A DNA stretch of 64,000 nt from Saprospiraceae bacterium (GTDB taxonomy: Bacteria > Bacteroidota > Bacteroidia > Chitinophagales > Saprospiraceae), in contig JAIPBE010000003.1 of assembly GCA_021738725.1 (NCBI GenBank), positions 1 to 64,000 of the forward strand, written 5' to 3'. Below, in pieces: positions 40,684 through 48,787 of this stretch; the first letter of the stretch is position 1, and each line of letters begins with the position of its first letter. The position numbers and the translations under genes are program-made. Below the pieces are notes generated by a model. It did not search any database. It was not told the DNA's origin and worked only from the letters and a program-made list of their open reading frames with translations.

Positions 40684-41295
40684 TTGTCAAAACAGGATGG
40701 ACCGGTGCATTTGATCGAAAACATACTGGTCAGTGATGATATACTGACTGCTGCATTTGCCTGTGATCTCGAAGCTTGCAAGGGCGCCTGCTGTTGGGAG
40801 GGGGATTATGGTGCACCTCTGGATCCTGAAGAGATTGAAACGCTCAAGGCTATCCTGCCGGAGATCCAGGACTTTCTCAGCCCGGCAGGTCTCGCCGTCA
40901 TTCAGTCCAAAGGAACGTCTGTTTACTATCAGGATCTCAACAAGGAAGGGACACCACTGATAGATGGTGGACCTTGTGCCTATATGCGATTTGACAGCCA
41001 GGGTGTGGCGCAATGTGGCATAGAAAAAGCCTGGGAAGCGGGTGAGACCCAGTTTCGAAAACCCATCTCCTGCCATTTGTATCCCATCCGGGTACTGGGC
41101 CGACCGGAAGAAGGTTTTGAAGCCCTGAACTACGAAAGATGGGAGATTTGTTCAGCAGCATGTCACCGGGGTGAACAAACCCGTATGCCCCTGTATGTCT
41201 TTGCACGAGAAGCCCTCATTCGCAAATACGGACCATCATTCTACGATGCCCTCCAGGCTGCCGCTCTGCATTTAACCGAAGAATCCACCGAATAG
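40684..41295 (+). CDS. DUF3109 family Cys-rich protein (TTG start in the ORF track; start uncertain)
   Basis: CDLEACKGACCWEGDYGAPLDPEE, KPISCHLYPIRV, CSAACHRG. Confidence 0.88.
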   Translation: MSKQDGPVHLIENILVSDDILTAAFACDLEACKGACCWEGDYGAPLDPEEIETLKAILPEIQDFLSPAGLAVIQSKGTSVYYQDLNKEGTPLIDGGPCAYMRFDSQGVAQCGIEKAWEAGETQFRKPISCHLYPIRVLGRPEEGFEALNYERWEICSAACHRGEQTRMPLYVFAREALIRKYGPSFYDALQAAALHLTEESTE

Positions 41296-41376
41296 CCACC
41301 TTTTGTGCAACTTCCCTTGCCCCCTTCCGTATGAAAGGAGGATACCTTGGGATTGGATTATATGGTCCAAACCCAT

Positions 41377-41384
41377 TACCTTTG
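41377..41384 (+). promoter_or_regulatory. -7 element TACCTTTG, candidate promoter for the ppiD-like gene
   Basis: TAnnTTTG match ~160 nt upstream of the ATG. Confidence 0.45.
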
Positions 41385-41434
41385 CATGGCTTTTTCCAAA
41401 AAGGGCGTCTTATTTATTGAAATAGTTTGAATAC

Positions 41435-41466
41435 AATAATAATTCTCTTTATAAGAGGTTGTTATT
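41435..41466 (+). promoter_or_regulatory. Hairpin in AT-rich 5' leader of the ppiD-like gene
   Basis: aataataattctct-ttata-agaggttgttatt; about 13 pairs with one bulge and two GU. Confidence 0.4.
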
Positions 41467-41543
41467 CAAATATTTACAATAAGACTCTTTTTAAAAAAGC
41501 GTATACATTGATTTTTTTGAAATATTTAAATACTCGTTGATCT

Positions 41544-43652
41544 ATGGGATTGATGAATACCATCCGGAAGAATCCAATCATTCTTCTCCTCTCAATCGGC
41601 CTGGCCATGGCCGGTTTCATCTTGATGGACATGATGAGTTCCGGAGGACCGGCATCTGCCAACCAATTCACCCTTGGTAAAGTGAACGGCCAACGAATTG
41701 ACTGGCAGATCTTTAGCGATACTGAAAGTCGATTGTTTGGCAATAGTGGCTCTGACGTATTCCAACGCAAACAGCAGCTCTGGAACTATTTTGTCGAAAA
41801 GATCCTCATCGACGAAATTGCCGAAGACCTCGGTCTCGGTGTCGGTAAGGAAGAACTGGTCGATCTCGAATTCGGAACGAACCTGAGCCCGATCATCCAG
41901 AGAAACTTCATGGATCCCAACACACGTCAGGTGGACCGCCAACAGCTCAACAGCCTGCGACAGGCGATCGATGCTGACCAGCTACCTCCAGACCTGCGCA
42001 CCTTCTGGGCCGAACAAGAAAAGGAGATCGTCAAAGATCGTCTTCAGTCCAAGATCGTGGCCATGGTGTCCAAAGGCATGTACCTCCCTACCTGGCAGGC
42101 AGAAATGATGAATAAGGACCGTGCAACCCAAAGCGAAGTCGCCTATGTGCGCATTCCTTTTGATGTTGTCAGTGACGGGGATGTCAACGTGACAGACGAT
42201 GACCTCAATGCCTACCTCAAGCAACATCGGGCAAAGTTCCACCAGGATGAAGAAACCAGAGCGATCAACTTTGTCAGCTTTGAGGTCAAACCAACCAGTG
42301 AAGATTCAGCTGACATCTTTAAAGGACTTGCTGATCTGGTCGTTCCTTTCCAGGAATCAACCAACGATACACTATTCGTTGAAAACAACTACGGCTTCAT
42401 GGATGGAGCCTACTATCAGGATGATTTCTTTACCTCACCAGAAGCGGACACGCTGTTTAGCATGTCCAAAGGATCTGTATACGGTCCTTTTGTCGAAAAC
42501 GGACAATATCTGGTGGTGAAAATCCTGGACAGAATGATCGTTCCCGATTCAGTACGGGCCCGTCATATTCTAATCCAGGCGAAAGATCCGGATGCTATTG
42601 CACAGGCCCAGATCACTATTGACAGTTTGAAAGGACTGGCCGAATCGGGCGCTGTTTCTTTTGATACCCTGGCTTTGCAATATGGTCAGGATGCCAGTCG
42701 GACATCAGGCGGAGACCTGGGCTTCTCGGCACAAGGGGCGATGGTCAAGCCATTTAATGACCTGATCTTCTACCAAGCCACCCCGGGTAAATACTATACG
42801 GTCACCACCCAGTTCGGAGTCCATCTGGTACAGGTAACAGATCGTAAGTACATCAAAAATAAGGTCGGACTGCGCATGGGAATCCTCAACGAGGCGATCA
42901 TCCCTTCCGAAACCACGCAAAAACGCGCCTATCAGAAAGCTTTGGAGGCTGTCAGTAAATACCGGGATATAGCCAGTCTGGAACAAGCAGCTACCGAAAA
43001 CAGTGATCTGGTCGTGCAGACCAGTGCTGCCTTCCGTGCTAATGATTTTGCACTGGGTGTTCTTGGACAGGGATCCTCCATTCGGGATATCATCCGATGG
43101 GCATTCAAGCAGAATGCTGTTGGCAACATATCTCCAGAAGTGTATGCCTTCGAGGATGAACAGGGTGGCTATACCAACAAATACCTGGTCGCCGGCTTGG
43201 CTTCCATTCGCCCTGAGGGCGATGCAACATTGGAGTCTGCTCGCACAGATCTCGAACCGCTGGTTCGAAATCAACTGAAGGGAAAAAAGATCGCAGAACA
43301 GATCGGATCCAATACAGATCTGACCAGCCTCGCTCAAACTTTCTCCACCTCTATCGATACCGCCAAGACTATGAGTTTTGCCAGTTCCTTCCTCACTGGA
43401 ATTGGAAATGAGCCGAAACTGATCGGTACTGTTGTGACGCTGGACCCGGGTGCCACCTCTGCGCCTATCGTCGGCAGCAATGGCGTTTACGTGGCCAAGG
43501 TGATCAGCCGTCCGTCAGAAGTACCCCCAGCAAATGTGGATCTGATCCGGCAATCGATGAAGATGCAGAAATCAAATTCGTTGAGCTTCAGATTTGTGGA
43601 ATCCCTGAGAAAGGGTGCAAAAATGGAAGACAACCGATCCAACTTCTTCTAA
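41544..43652 (+). CDS. PpiD-like periplasmic peptidylprolyl isomerase (SurA_N-like + parvulin)
   Basis: N-term TM MGLMNTIRKNPIILLLSIGLAMAGFILMDM; VRARHILIQAKD, GGDLGFSAQGAMVKPFND. Confidence 0.93.
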   Translation: MGLMNTIRKNPIILLLSIGLAMAGFILMDMMSSGGPASANQFTLGKVNGQRIDWQIFSDTESRLFGNSGSDVFQRKQQLWNYFVEKILIDEIAEDLGLGVGKEELVDLEFGTNLSPIIQRNFMDPNTRQVDRQQLNSLRQAIDADQLPPDLRTFWAEQEKEIVKDRLQSKIVAMVSKGMYLPTWQAEMMNKDRATQSEVAYVRIPFDVVSDGDVNVTDDDLNAYLKQHRAKFHQDEETRAINFVSFEVKPTSEDSADIFKGLADLVVPFQESTNDTLFVENNYGFMDGAYYQDDFFTSPEADTLFSMSKGSVYGPFVENGQYLVVKILDRMIVPDSVRARHILIQAKDPDAIAQAQITIDSLKGLAESGAVSFDTLALQYGQDASRTSGGDLGFSAQGAMVKPFNDLIFYQATPGKYYTVTTQFGVHLVQVTDRKYIKNKVGLRMGILNEAIIPSETTQKRAYQKALEAVSKYRDIASLEQAATENSDLVVQTSAAFRANDFALGVLGQGSSIRDIIRWAFKQNAVGNISPEVYAFEDEQGGYTNKYLVAGLASIRPEGDATLESARTDLEPLVRNQLKGKKIAEQIGSNTDLTSLAQTFSTSIDTAKTMSFASSFLTGIGNEPKLIGTVVTLDPGATSAPIVGSNGVYVAKVISRPSEVPPANVDLIRQSMKMQKSNSLSFRFVESLRKGAKMEDNRSNFF

Positions 43653-43670
43653 GAAACCAGAATGGAATAA

Positions 43671-43707
43671 AAAAAGCCGGAACAGGAGACCTGTTTCGGC
43701 TTTTTTT
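43671..43707. terminator. Bidirectional terminator between convergent genes
   Basis: aaaaagccggaacagg-aga-cctgtttcggcttttttt. Confidence 0.9.
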
Positions 43708-43753
43708 ATGGGCCTCATACAACTGATACACCCATGTAAATCTGATAGAGAAC

Positions 43754-44344
43754 CTACTTCTGGTTCTGGACAATGGACCGAATGGCCGCATGCAGAGCCT
43801 CTTCATCACCGGGTCGGTACTTGCGTTTGTGATACACGATCTCTCCCGTACCATCCAGGATGAACGTTTGAGGCAAGCCATTCAATCCTCCGGGCAGGAT
43901 CCGGCTGAATTCCCGATGTACATCGTTATAAGCCATCCAGGGCCATTGACTCTCCTCCACTCTTCGGGTAAACGCATCAAAGTTCTTTTCAAAATCCGTC
44001 GATATGGCGACGATGTTAAAATCCGATTCCTTCAACCACTCGGGGACCCCCTTTTTCAAAGCCTCCAGCTCCATGCGACAGGGAAAACAGGTGGTCAACC
44101 AAAAGAGCAGGACCGTCGGTTTTCCATTGTTTGGAAACACCTGATCGGAGGTGATCAACGTGCCATCAGCACGCTTCAATTCAATATCATACGGATACAC
44201 CGACAGGATATCCACAGCCGGCCGGGCGGTATCCATGATATAGTTCGGTGTATGCGCATTCAGGGCAGTTTCCTCCCCTTCCTGAGCAAACAGGTTCAAG
44301 GCCAACAGGCCAAACACGAGACTGGGGATCCATCGCTTATTCAT
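43754..44344 (-). CDS. TlpA/thioredoxin-like redoxin family protein
   Basis: PTVLLFWLTTCFPCRMELEALKKG, LPQTFILDGTGEIVYHKRKY. Confidence 0.92.
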   Translation of the reverse strand: MNKRWIPSLVFGLLALNLFAQEGEETALNAHTPNYIMDTARPAVDILSVYPYDIELKRADGTLITSDQVFPNNGKPTVLLFWLTTCFPCRMELEALKKGVPEWLKESDFNIVAISTDFEKNFDAFTRRVEESQWPWMAYNDVHREFSRILPGGLNGLPQTFILDGTGEIVYHKRKYRPGDEEALHAAIRSIVQNQK

Positions 44345-44347
44345 AGG

Positions 44348-45349
44348 TTATTTGGTTTGCTGCAATTGGGCCAGAGCTTTTTTCGCCCTCTCCATAGAGG
44401 GATCCAGTACCAAGGCCTGTTTGTAATCAGATATGGCACCATTCAAGTCGCCCAGTTGTTCCAACACATTTCCTCTGGCAAAATAGGCGAGTGAACGAGT
44501 GGGATCGACCTTCAACGCCAGGTCAAATTGCTTTCTGGCATCCTGCAGGCTGTCCATTTCCAAATAGATCAAACCCGAATTATAGATCGCATCCGCATAT
44601 TGAGGATTGCGCAATACCAGATCACGGTAAACATCCAATGCATCCTGATATCGACCCTGATCCTGTAAATACTCCGCCAGTGCATGACGTGCATGATCAC
44701 TGGTCGAATCCAGACGAACGGCCGTCTCAAAATAGCGCAAGGCTAGTGGTTTCTTCTCCTGGCTCAACAGTTTACCACATTCGATCCAGGCATCAATGAG
44801 ATCCGGATCTTGCTCCGTCGCCTCCTGAAATCGTTTGATCGCTTGCACATTGTTCCCCTCCTCCCGATGGATCATTCCCGCCCAAAAGAGGCCTTCTGCA
44901 TTCTGCGGATCCAGGGTCATAATGCGGGCTAATGTTTCTTTTGCGGGGTCGTAGAATTTCAGAATGAATTGGAATTCGACCAACTTCAACAACGTGGGAA
45001 TGCGATTTGGAAAGCGCTCAACCGCACTATAGAGCGTATTGATCGCCATTCGGGAATCATAGTAGTCCAGATAGACATCGGCCAGCAAGTGATAGCTCTC
45101 AATGTCCATACTATCCAGAGTCAGCACCCGCTTGAGATCCAGAATCGCCTGGTCATATGCTTCCCGGTCGGCATAAGCGACAGCCCGTTGGCGATACAAG
45201 CGATGGTCTTCAGGATGCTCCTGAATGGACATGGTGATCTGGTCGATATCCGGATAACCGGTCAGCGATACTGTAGTATCGGTAGAATCAGAGGATTGAC
45301 AGCCGGCGATGAGGATGGTCATCGCCAGCAAGACAGGATAGATGCGCAT
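44348..45349 (-). CDS. TPR lipoprotein
   Basis: MRIYPVLLAMTILIAGCQSS lipobox, repeated TPR units. Confidence 0.9.
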   Translation of the reverse strand: MRIYPVLLAMTILIAGCQSSDSTDTTVSLTGYPDIDQITMSIQEHPEDHRLYRQRAVAYADREAYDQAILDLKRVLTLDSMDIESYHLLADVYLDYYDSRMAINTLYSAVERFPNRIPTLLKLVEFQFILKFYDPAKETLARIMTLDPQNAEGLFWAGMIHREEGNNVQAIKRFQEATEQDPDLIDAWIECGKLLSQEKKPLALRYFETAVRLDSTSDHARHALAEYLQDQGRYQDALDVYRDLVLRNPQYADAIYNSGLIYLEMDSLQDARKQFDLALKVDPTRSLAYFARGNVLEQLGDLNGAISDYKQALVLDPSMERAKKALAQLQQTK

Positions 45350-45510
45350 ATGTTACAAAAATAGACCTTTTGCAAGATCCTAGTATTTCTATCACCAATC
45401 CTCATTTTGAAACAGATATCCGTTGAATTGACCGGATATGGCCAAAAACAGAGGCAATGAGGCAGCGAATGCTAGTCTCATTCCGTTAAACGCAGTACCT
45501 TGTCTATGGT

Positions 45511-46062
45511 ATGGATGTTTCTCTTCATCTGTCTGTAGACGAGCCCGATCTGATCGCCGCTTGTGTCCGGCAAGAGCGCTGGGCACAGCAGCGGGTGTAT
45601 GAGGAATATTACGGCAAAATGATGAGCGTATGCCTTCGTTATGCCAGTTTGGAAGACGAAGCACTGGATATGTTACACGAAGGCTTTATCAAAGTCTTCC
45701 GGTATATCTCCAGATACAAGCCAGGGACTTCCCTTCAGGCCTGGATCCGGACCATTGTCGTCAACACCTGTATCGATCATTATCGTCGGAACAATCGACG
45801 GCGGACAGATGACCTGGACCAGATCCAGACCCTGTCCAACGGAGACACCTCGGCGCTGGATATGATCTCTGCTGAAGAGATCCTGACTCTGGTACGGGAA
45901 TTGTCACCAGCTTATCGGATGGTGTTCAACCTGTATATCCTCGAAGGATATTCCCATAAGGAGATCGCCGAAATGTTGGATATTACGGAGAGCACCTCTC
46001 GGTCCAATCTGGTGAAAGCCCGATTGAAATTGCAGGATGCGATTAAAAAGAAATGGCATTGA
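45511..46062 (+). CDS. ECF-type RNA polymerase sigma-70 factor
   Basis: YGKMMSVCLRYASLEDEALDMLHEGFIKVFRYI, sigma-4 YSHKEIAEMLDITESTSRSNLVKARLKLQ. Confidence 0.95.
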   Translation: MDVSLHLSVDEPDLIAACVRQERWAQQRVYEEYYGKMMSVCLRYASLEDEALDMLHEGFIKVFRYISRYKPGTSLQAWIRTIVVNTCIDHYRRNNRRRTDDLDQIQTLSNGDTSALDMISAEEILTLVRELSPAYRMVFNLYILEGYSHKEIAEMLDITESTSRSNLVKARLKLQDAIKKKWH

Positions 46063-47471
46063 TGAAGAACTTTGACCGCTGGATAAAAAGTGAATTGGAC
46101 CAACATGAGGCATCCCGCCCGGATGCTGCCTGGGACCAGTTTGCCTCCAAGCTGGAACATGCCGAAGTTCAGAGTACCCAGAATGCTCAATTCGACCGCG
46201 AACTGAAGACCAAACTCGAACAATTTCAGGCCCAGTACGAACCATCCCACTGGCAGTTGTTCCGCCAGACGTTGGAAAGACAGGCCCGTCAGCGGGCAGA
46301 TATGCTTCGACTCAAAGTGGTTGAAGCAGCCCTCTTTCTGCTCATTCTGCTCACCCTGTGGAATCTGAACGGCCCGGAATACCGACCCGGTACCACTCAT
46401 TTCCCCATCGCCAGTTTGCCGGACACCCATCTGATCCTACCGGAAACCACCCAGGCACTTCAACAAGAAATGGTTTCTGTAGATCCTTTGCACAGTTCTT
46501 CAGCGCAATCGCCATCCCAACCATCTGCTGCCCTGGCTGATCGAGCGCCGGTCCGCATGACCGCTCCGCTACAAGTCATCCAAGCCTTCCACCCTGTAAT
46601 AGAGATAGAGAGTTCTCCGGTCACTTCCAGACAGGATCTGGAGTCAATGAACACGAAAGCTGGTGATCCGGTATGGATTGATCGGCAGATAGAATCCGGG
46701 GTAGAACACCTCGCAGCCAACCAACCCCAGCTTGAACGAGAGCCCAGCGTTGATTTATTGACACTTCCAGTTTCTACGAAGCCGAATATTCGACACTGTG
46801 TGAGTATGGGTATCAATGGCGACATCAACTATGTCATGACGCCTTATGATCAATTACTGGTAAAAAAAGGATATGATCAGTTGGTCTCCGGTTATGGCGC
46901 CACGATGGGCTATTCGCTCGAAGGACCTCGATGGGGTCTCCGGACTTCATTGACCTACCATCGCAAATACTATTTGCCAAAACCGTACACAGAGGTTTTT
47001 GACGGAGATATCCAACGGGGGTATTTCAGTGAAACCTTGCGGGATATCGAACTCAATTTGTTGAGCCTTTCTGTCTTGGCACAGCGGACTTTTGTCCGAG
47101 TCAATCGGTGGCACGCCTATGGCTTGATCGGCGGTACTGCCCACCTGGCGTTTCAGGCCAACTACGACAGAAAGCTATCATATACCCCTGGAGCGGACCC
47201 GAATCCGAATGGCATAACACCTGAACCCACTACAGAATCCAAAACAAGCCTGAAACGGTATGCAGATGGATTTTTCGAAGGGGGAAGCCTGGCCGAAAAC
47301 TCCTATCTGACCGTCGACCTGGGAGTCGGTTTGGAACGACACTTGACAGGTCGTACCAACCTTTTTATAGAACCTGTTTACCAACACAACCCGTTCCAGA
47401 AATCACTGGGACCCAATAAGGACAGGATCAATACCCTAAGTATCTCCGTCGGCGCAAGGATCAACCTCTAG
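46053..47471 (+). CDS. Putative dual-membrane anti-sigma-like protein: cytoplasmic domain, single TM, outer-membrane beta-barrel-like C-terminus
   Basis: Overlaps sigma gene by 10 nt; N-term amphipathic repeats, TM LKVVEAALFLLILLTLW, C-term alternating beta strands ending LSISVGARINL. Confidence 0.75.
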   Translation: MALMKNFDRWIKSELDQHEASRPDAAWDQFASKLEHAEVQSTQNAQFDRELKTKLEQFQAQYEPSHWQLFRQTLERQARQRADMLRLKVVEAALFLLILLTLWNLNGPEYRPGTTHFPIASLPDTHLILPETTQALQQEMVSVDPLHSSSAQSPSQPSAALADRAPVRMTAPLQVIQAFHPVIEIESSPVTSRQDLESMNTKAGDPVWIDRQIESGVEHLAANQPQLEREPSVDLLTLPVSTKPNIRHCVSMGINGDINYVMTPYDQLLVKKGYDQLVSGYGATMGYSLEGPRWGLRTSLTYHRKYYLPKPYTEVFDGDIQRGYFSETLRDIELNLLSLSVLAQRTFVRVNRWHAYGLIGGTAHLAFQANYDRKLSYTPGADPNPNGITPEPTTESKTSLKRYADGFFEGGSLAENSYLTVDLGVGLERHLTGRTNLFIEPVYQHNPFQKSLGPNKDRINTLSISVGARINL

Positions 47472-47494
47472 GGATCGGATCCACTCCCATTGCC

Positions 47495-47502
47495 TACCTT
47501 TG
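47495..47502 (+). promoter_or_regulatory. -7 element TACCTTTG upstream of purD
   Basis: TAnnTTTG match ending 10 nt before the ATG. Confidence 0.6.
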
Positions 47503-47512
47503 ACAAAAAGTT

Positions 47513-48787
47513 ATGAAGGTCCTTCTGCTCGGTAGTGGTGGGCGAGAGCATGCCCTCGCCTGGAAGATTTCTGCCAGTCCTTCCTGTACAGAACTCTACA
47601 TTGCTCCCGGAAATCCGGGAACTGCACAATGCGGTCAGAATGTCTCCCTCAGTCCCCTTGATTTTGAGGCTGTAGCTACCTTTTGTGTGTCCAAACAAAT
47701 CGATCTCGTCCTGATAGGACCGGAAGAACCTTTGGTCAAAGGAATCACTGACTTTCTGCGATGGGACCCTGCCCTGGCCAATTTGATCATTTGTGGACCC
47801 GATGCCGCAGGCGCTTGCCTGGAAGGAAGCAAGGCATTTGCCAAAGCATTCATGTCAGAATTTGACATTCCCACTGCCCGGTATGGGGAATTCAACCGGG
47901 ATCAGGAAACAGAGGCCATTCAATTTTTGGACTCATTTACCCCCCCGTACGTTATCAAAGCCGACGGTCTGGCAGCAGGCAAGGGTGTCCTGATCTGTGC
48001 CCAAAAAGAAGAAGCGGCGGCTGCCATTTCAGGTATGTTCGCCGGTGAATTCGGTGAAGCGGGTCATACCATCGTACTCGAAGAATTCCTGGATGGGATC
48101 GAGTTTTCCGTTTTTGCCCTGACTGACGGAAAACATGCCTGCCTTCTTCCCATCGCCAAGGATTACAAACGGATCGGAGACGGTGATACCGGACCGAACA
48201 CCGGTGGGATGGGCGCTGTCAGTCCGGTTCCTTTCGTAGATGAGTCCCTGTTGGAAAAAGTACGTACACGAATCGTCACACCCACCGTCCAGGGACTGGT
48301 AGCAAGAGGCATCGTCTACCAGGGCTTTTTGTTTATCGGTCTTATCCTTGTCAAAGGGGAACCCTATGTGATCGAATACAATTGCCGAATGGGTGATCCG
48401 GAAACCGAGGTGGTCATGCCCCGACTGAAGACCGACTTGCTCGAATTGATGGTTGCCATGCATGAACAGCGATTGGATAAGATGCAGATCGAGATGGACC
48501 CCCGTACAGCCATGACCGTTATGCTTGTTTCAGGAGGGTACCCTGGATCCTATAAAAAGGGAATGACCATTGAGGGATCCACAATCGAAACCCCATTGGA
48601 TACAATGGTCTTTCACGCAGGTACGCGGATGGATGAGAGAAGACTGGTAACCAATGGCGGACGGGTCCTGGCCTGCACTGCATATGGGCAGAATCTGGAG
48701 CATGCCCGCAGAAGTGCGTATGAACTGGTGAAGAAGATCAGTTTTGACCAGATGAACTATCGCAACGATATTGGATCGGACCTCTAA
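47513..48787 (+). CDS. purD: Phosphoribosylamine-glycine ligase
   Basis: MKVLLLGSGGREHALAWKI, GPEEPLVKGITDFL, GDGDTGPNTGGMGAVSP. Confidence 0.98.
   Translation: MKVLLLGSGGREHALAWKISASPSCTELYIAPGNPGTAQCGQNVSLSPLDFEAVATFCVSKQIDLVLIGPEEPLVKGITDFLRWDPALANLIICGPDAAGACLEGSKAFAKAFMSEFDIPTARYGEFNRDQETEAIQFLDSFTPPYVIKADGLAAGKGVLICAQKEEAAAAISGMFAGEFGEAGHTIVLEEFLDGIEFSVFALTDGKHACLLPIAKDYKRIGDGDTGPNTGGMGAVSPVPFVDESLLEKVRTRIVTPTVQGLVARGIVYQGFLFIGLILVKGEPYVIEYNCRMGDPETEVVMPRLKTDLLELMVAMHEQRLDKMQIEMDPRTAMTVMLVSGGYPGSYKKGMTIEGSTIETPLDTMVFHAGTRMDERRLVTNGGRVLACTAYGQNLEHARRSAYELVKKISFDQMNYRNDIGSDL

Noticed and set aside
42705-43337. 210-aa ORF antisense to the PpiD-like gene
   Set aside because: Shadow ORF, no motif.
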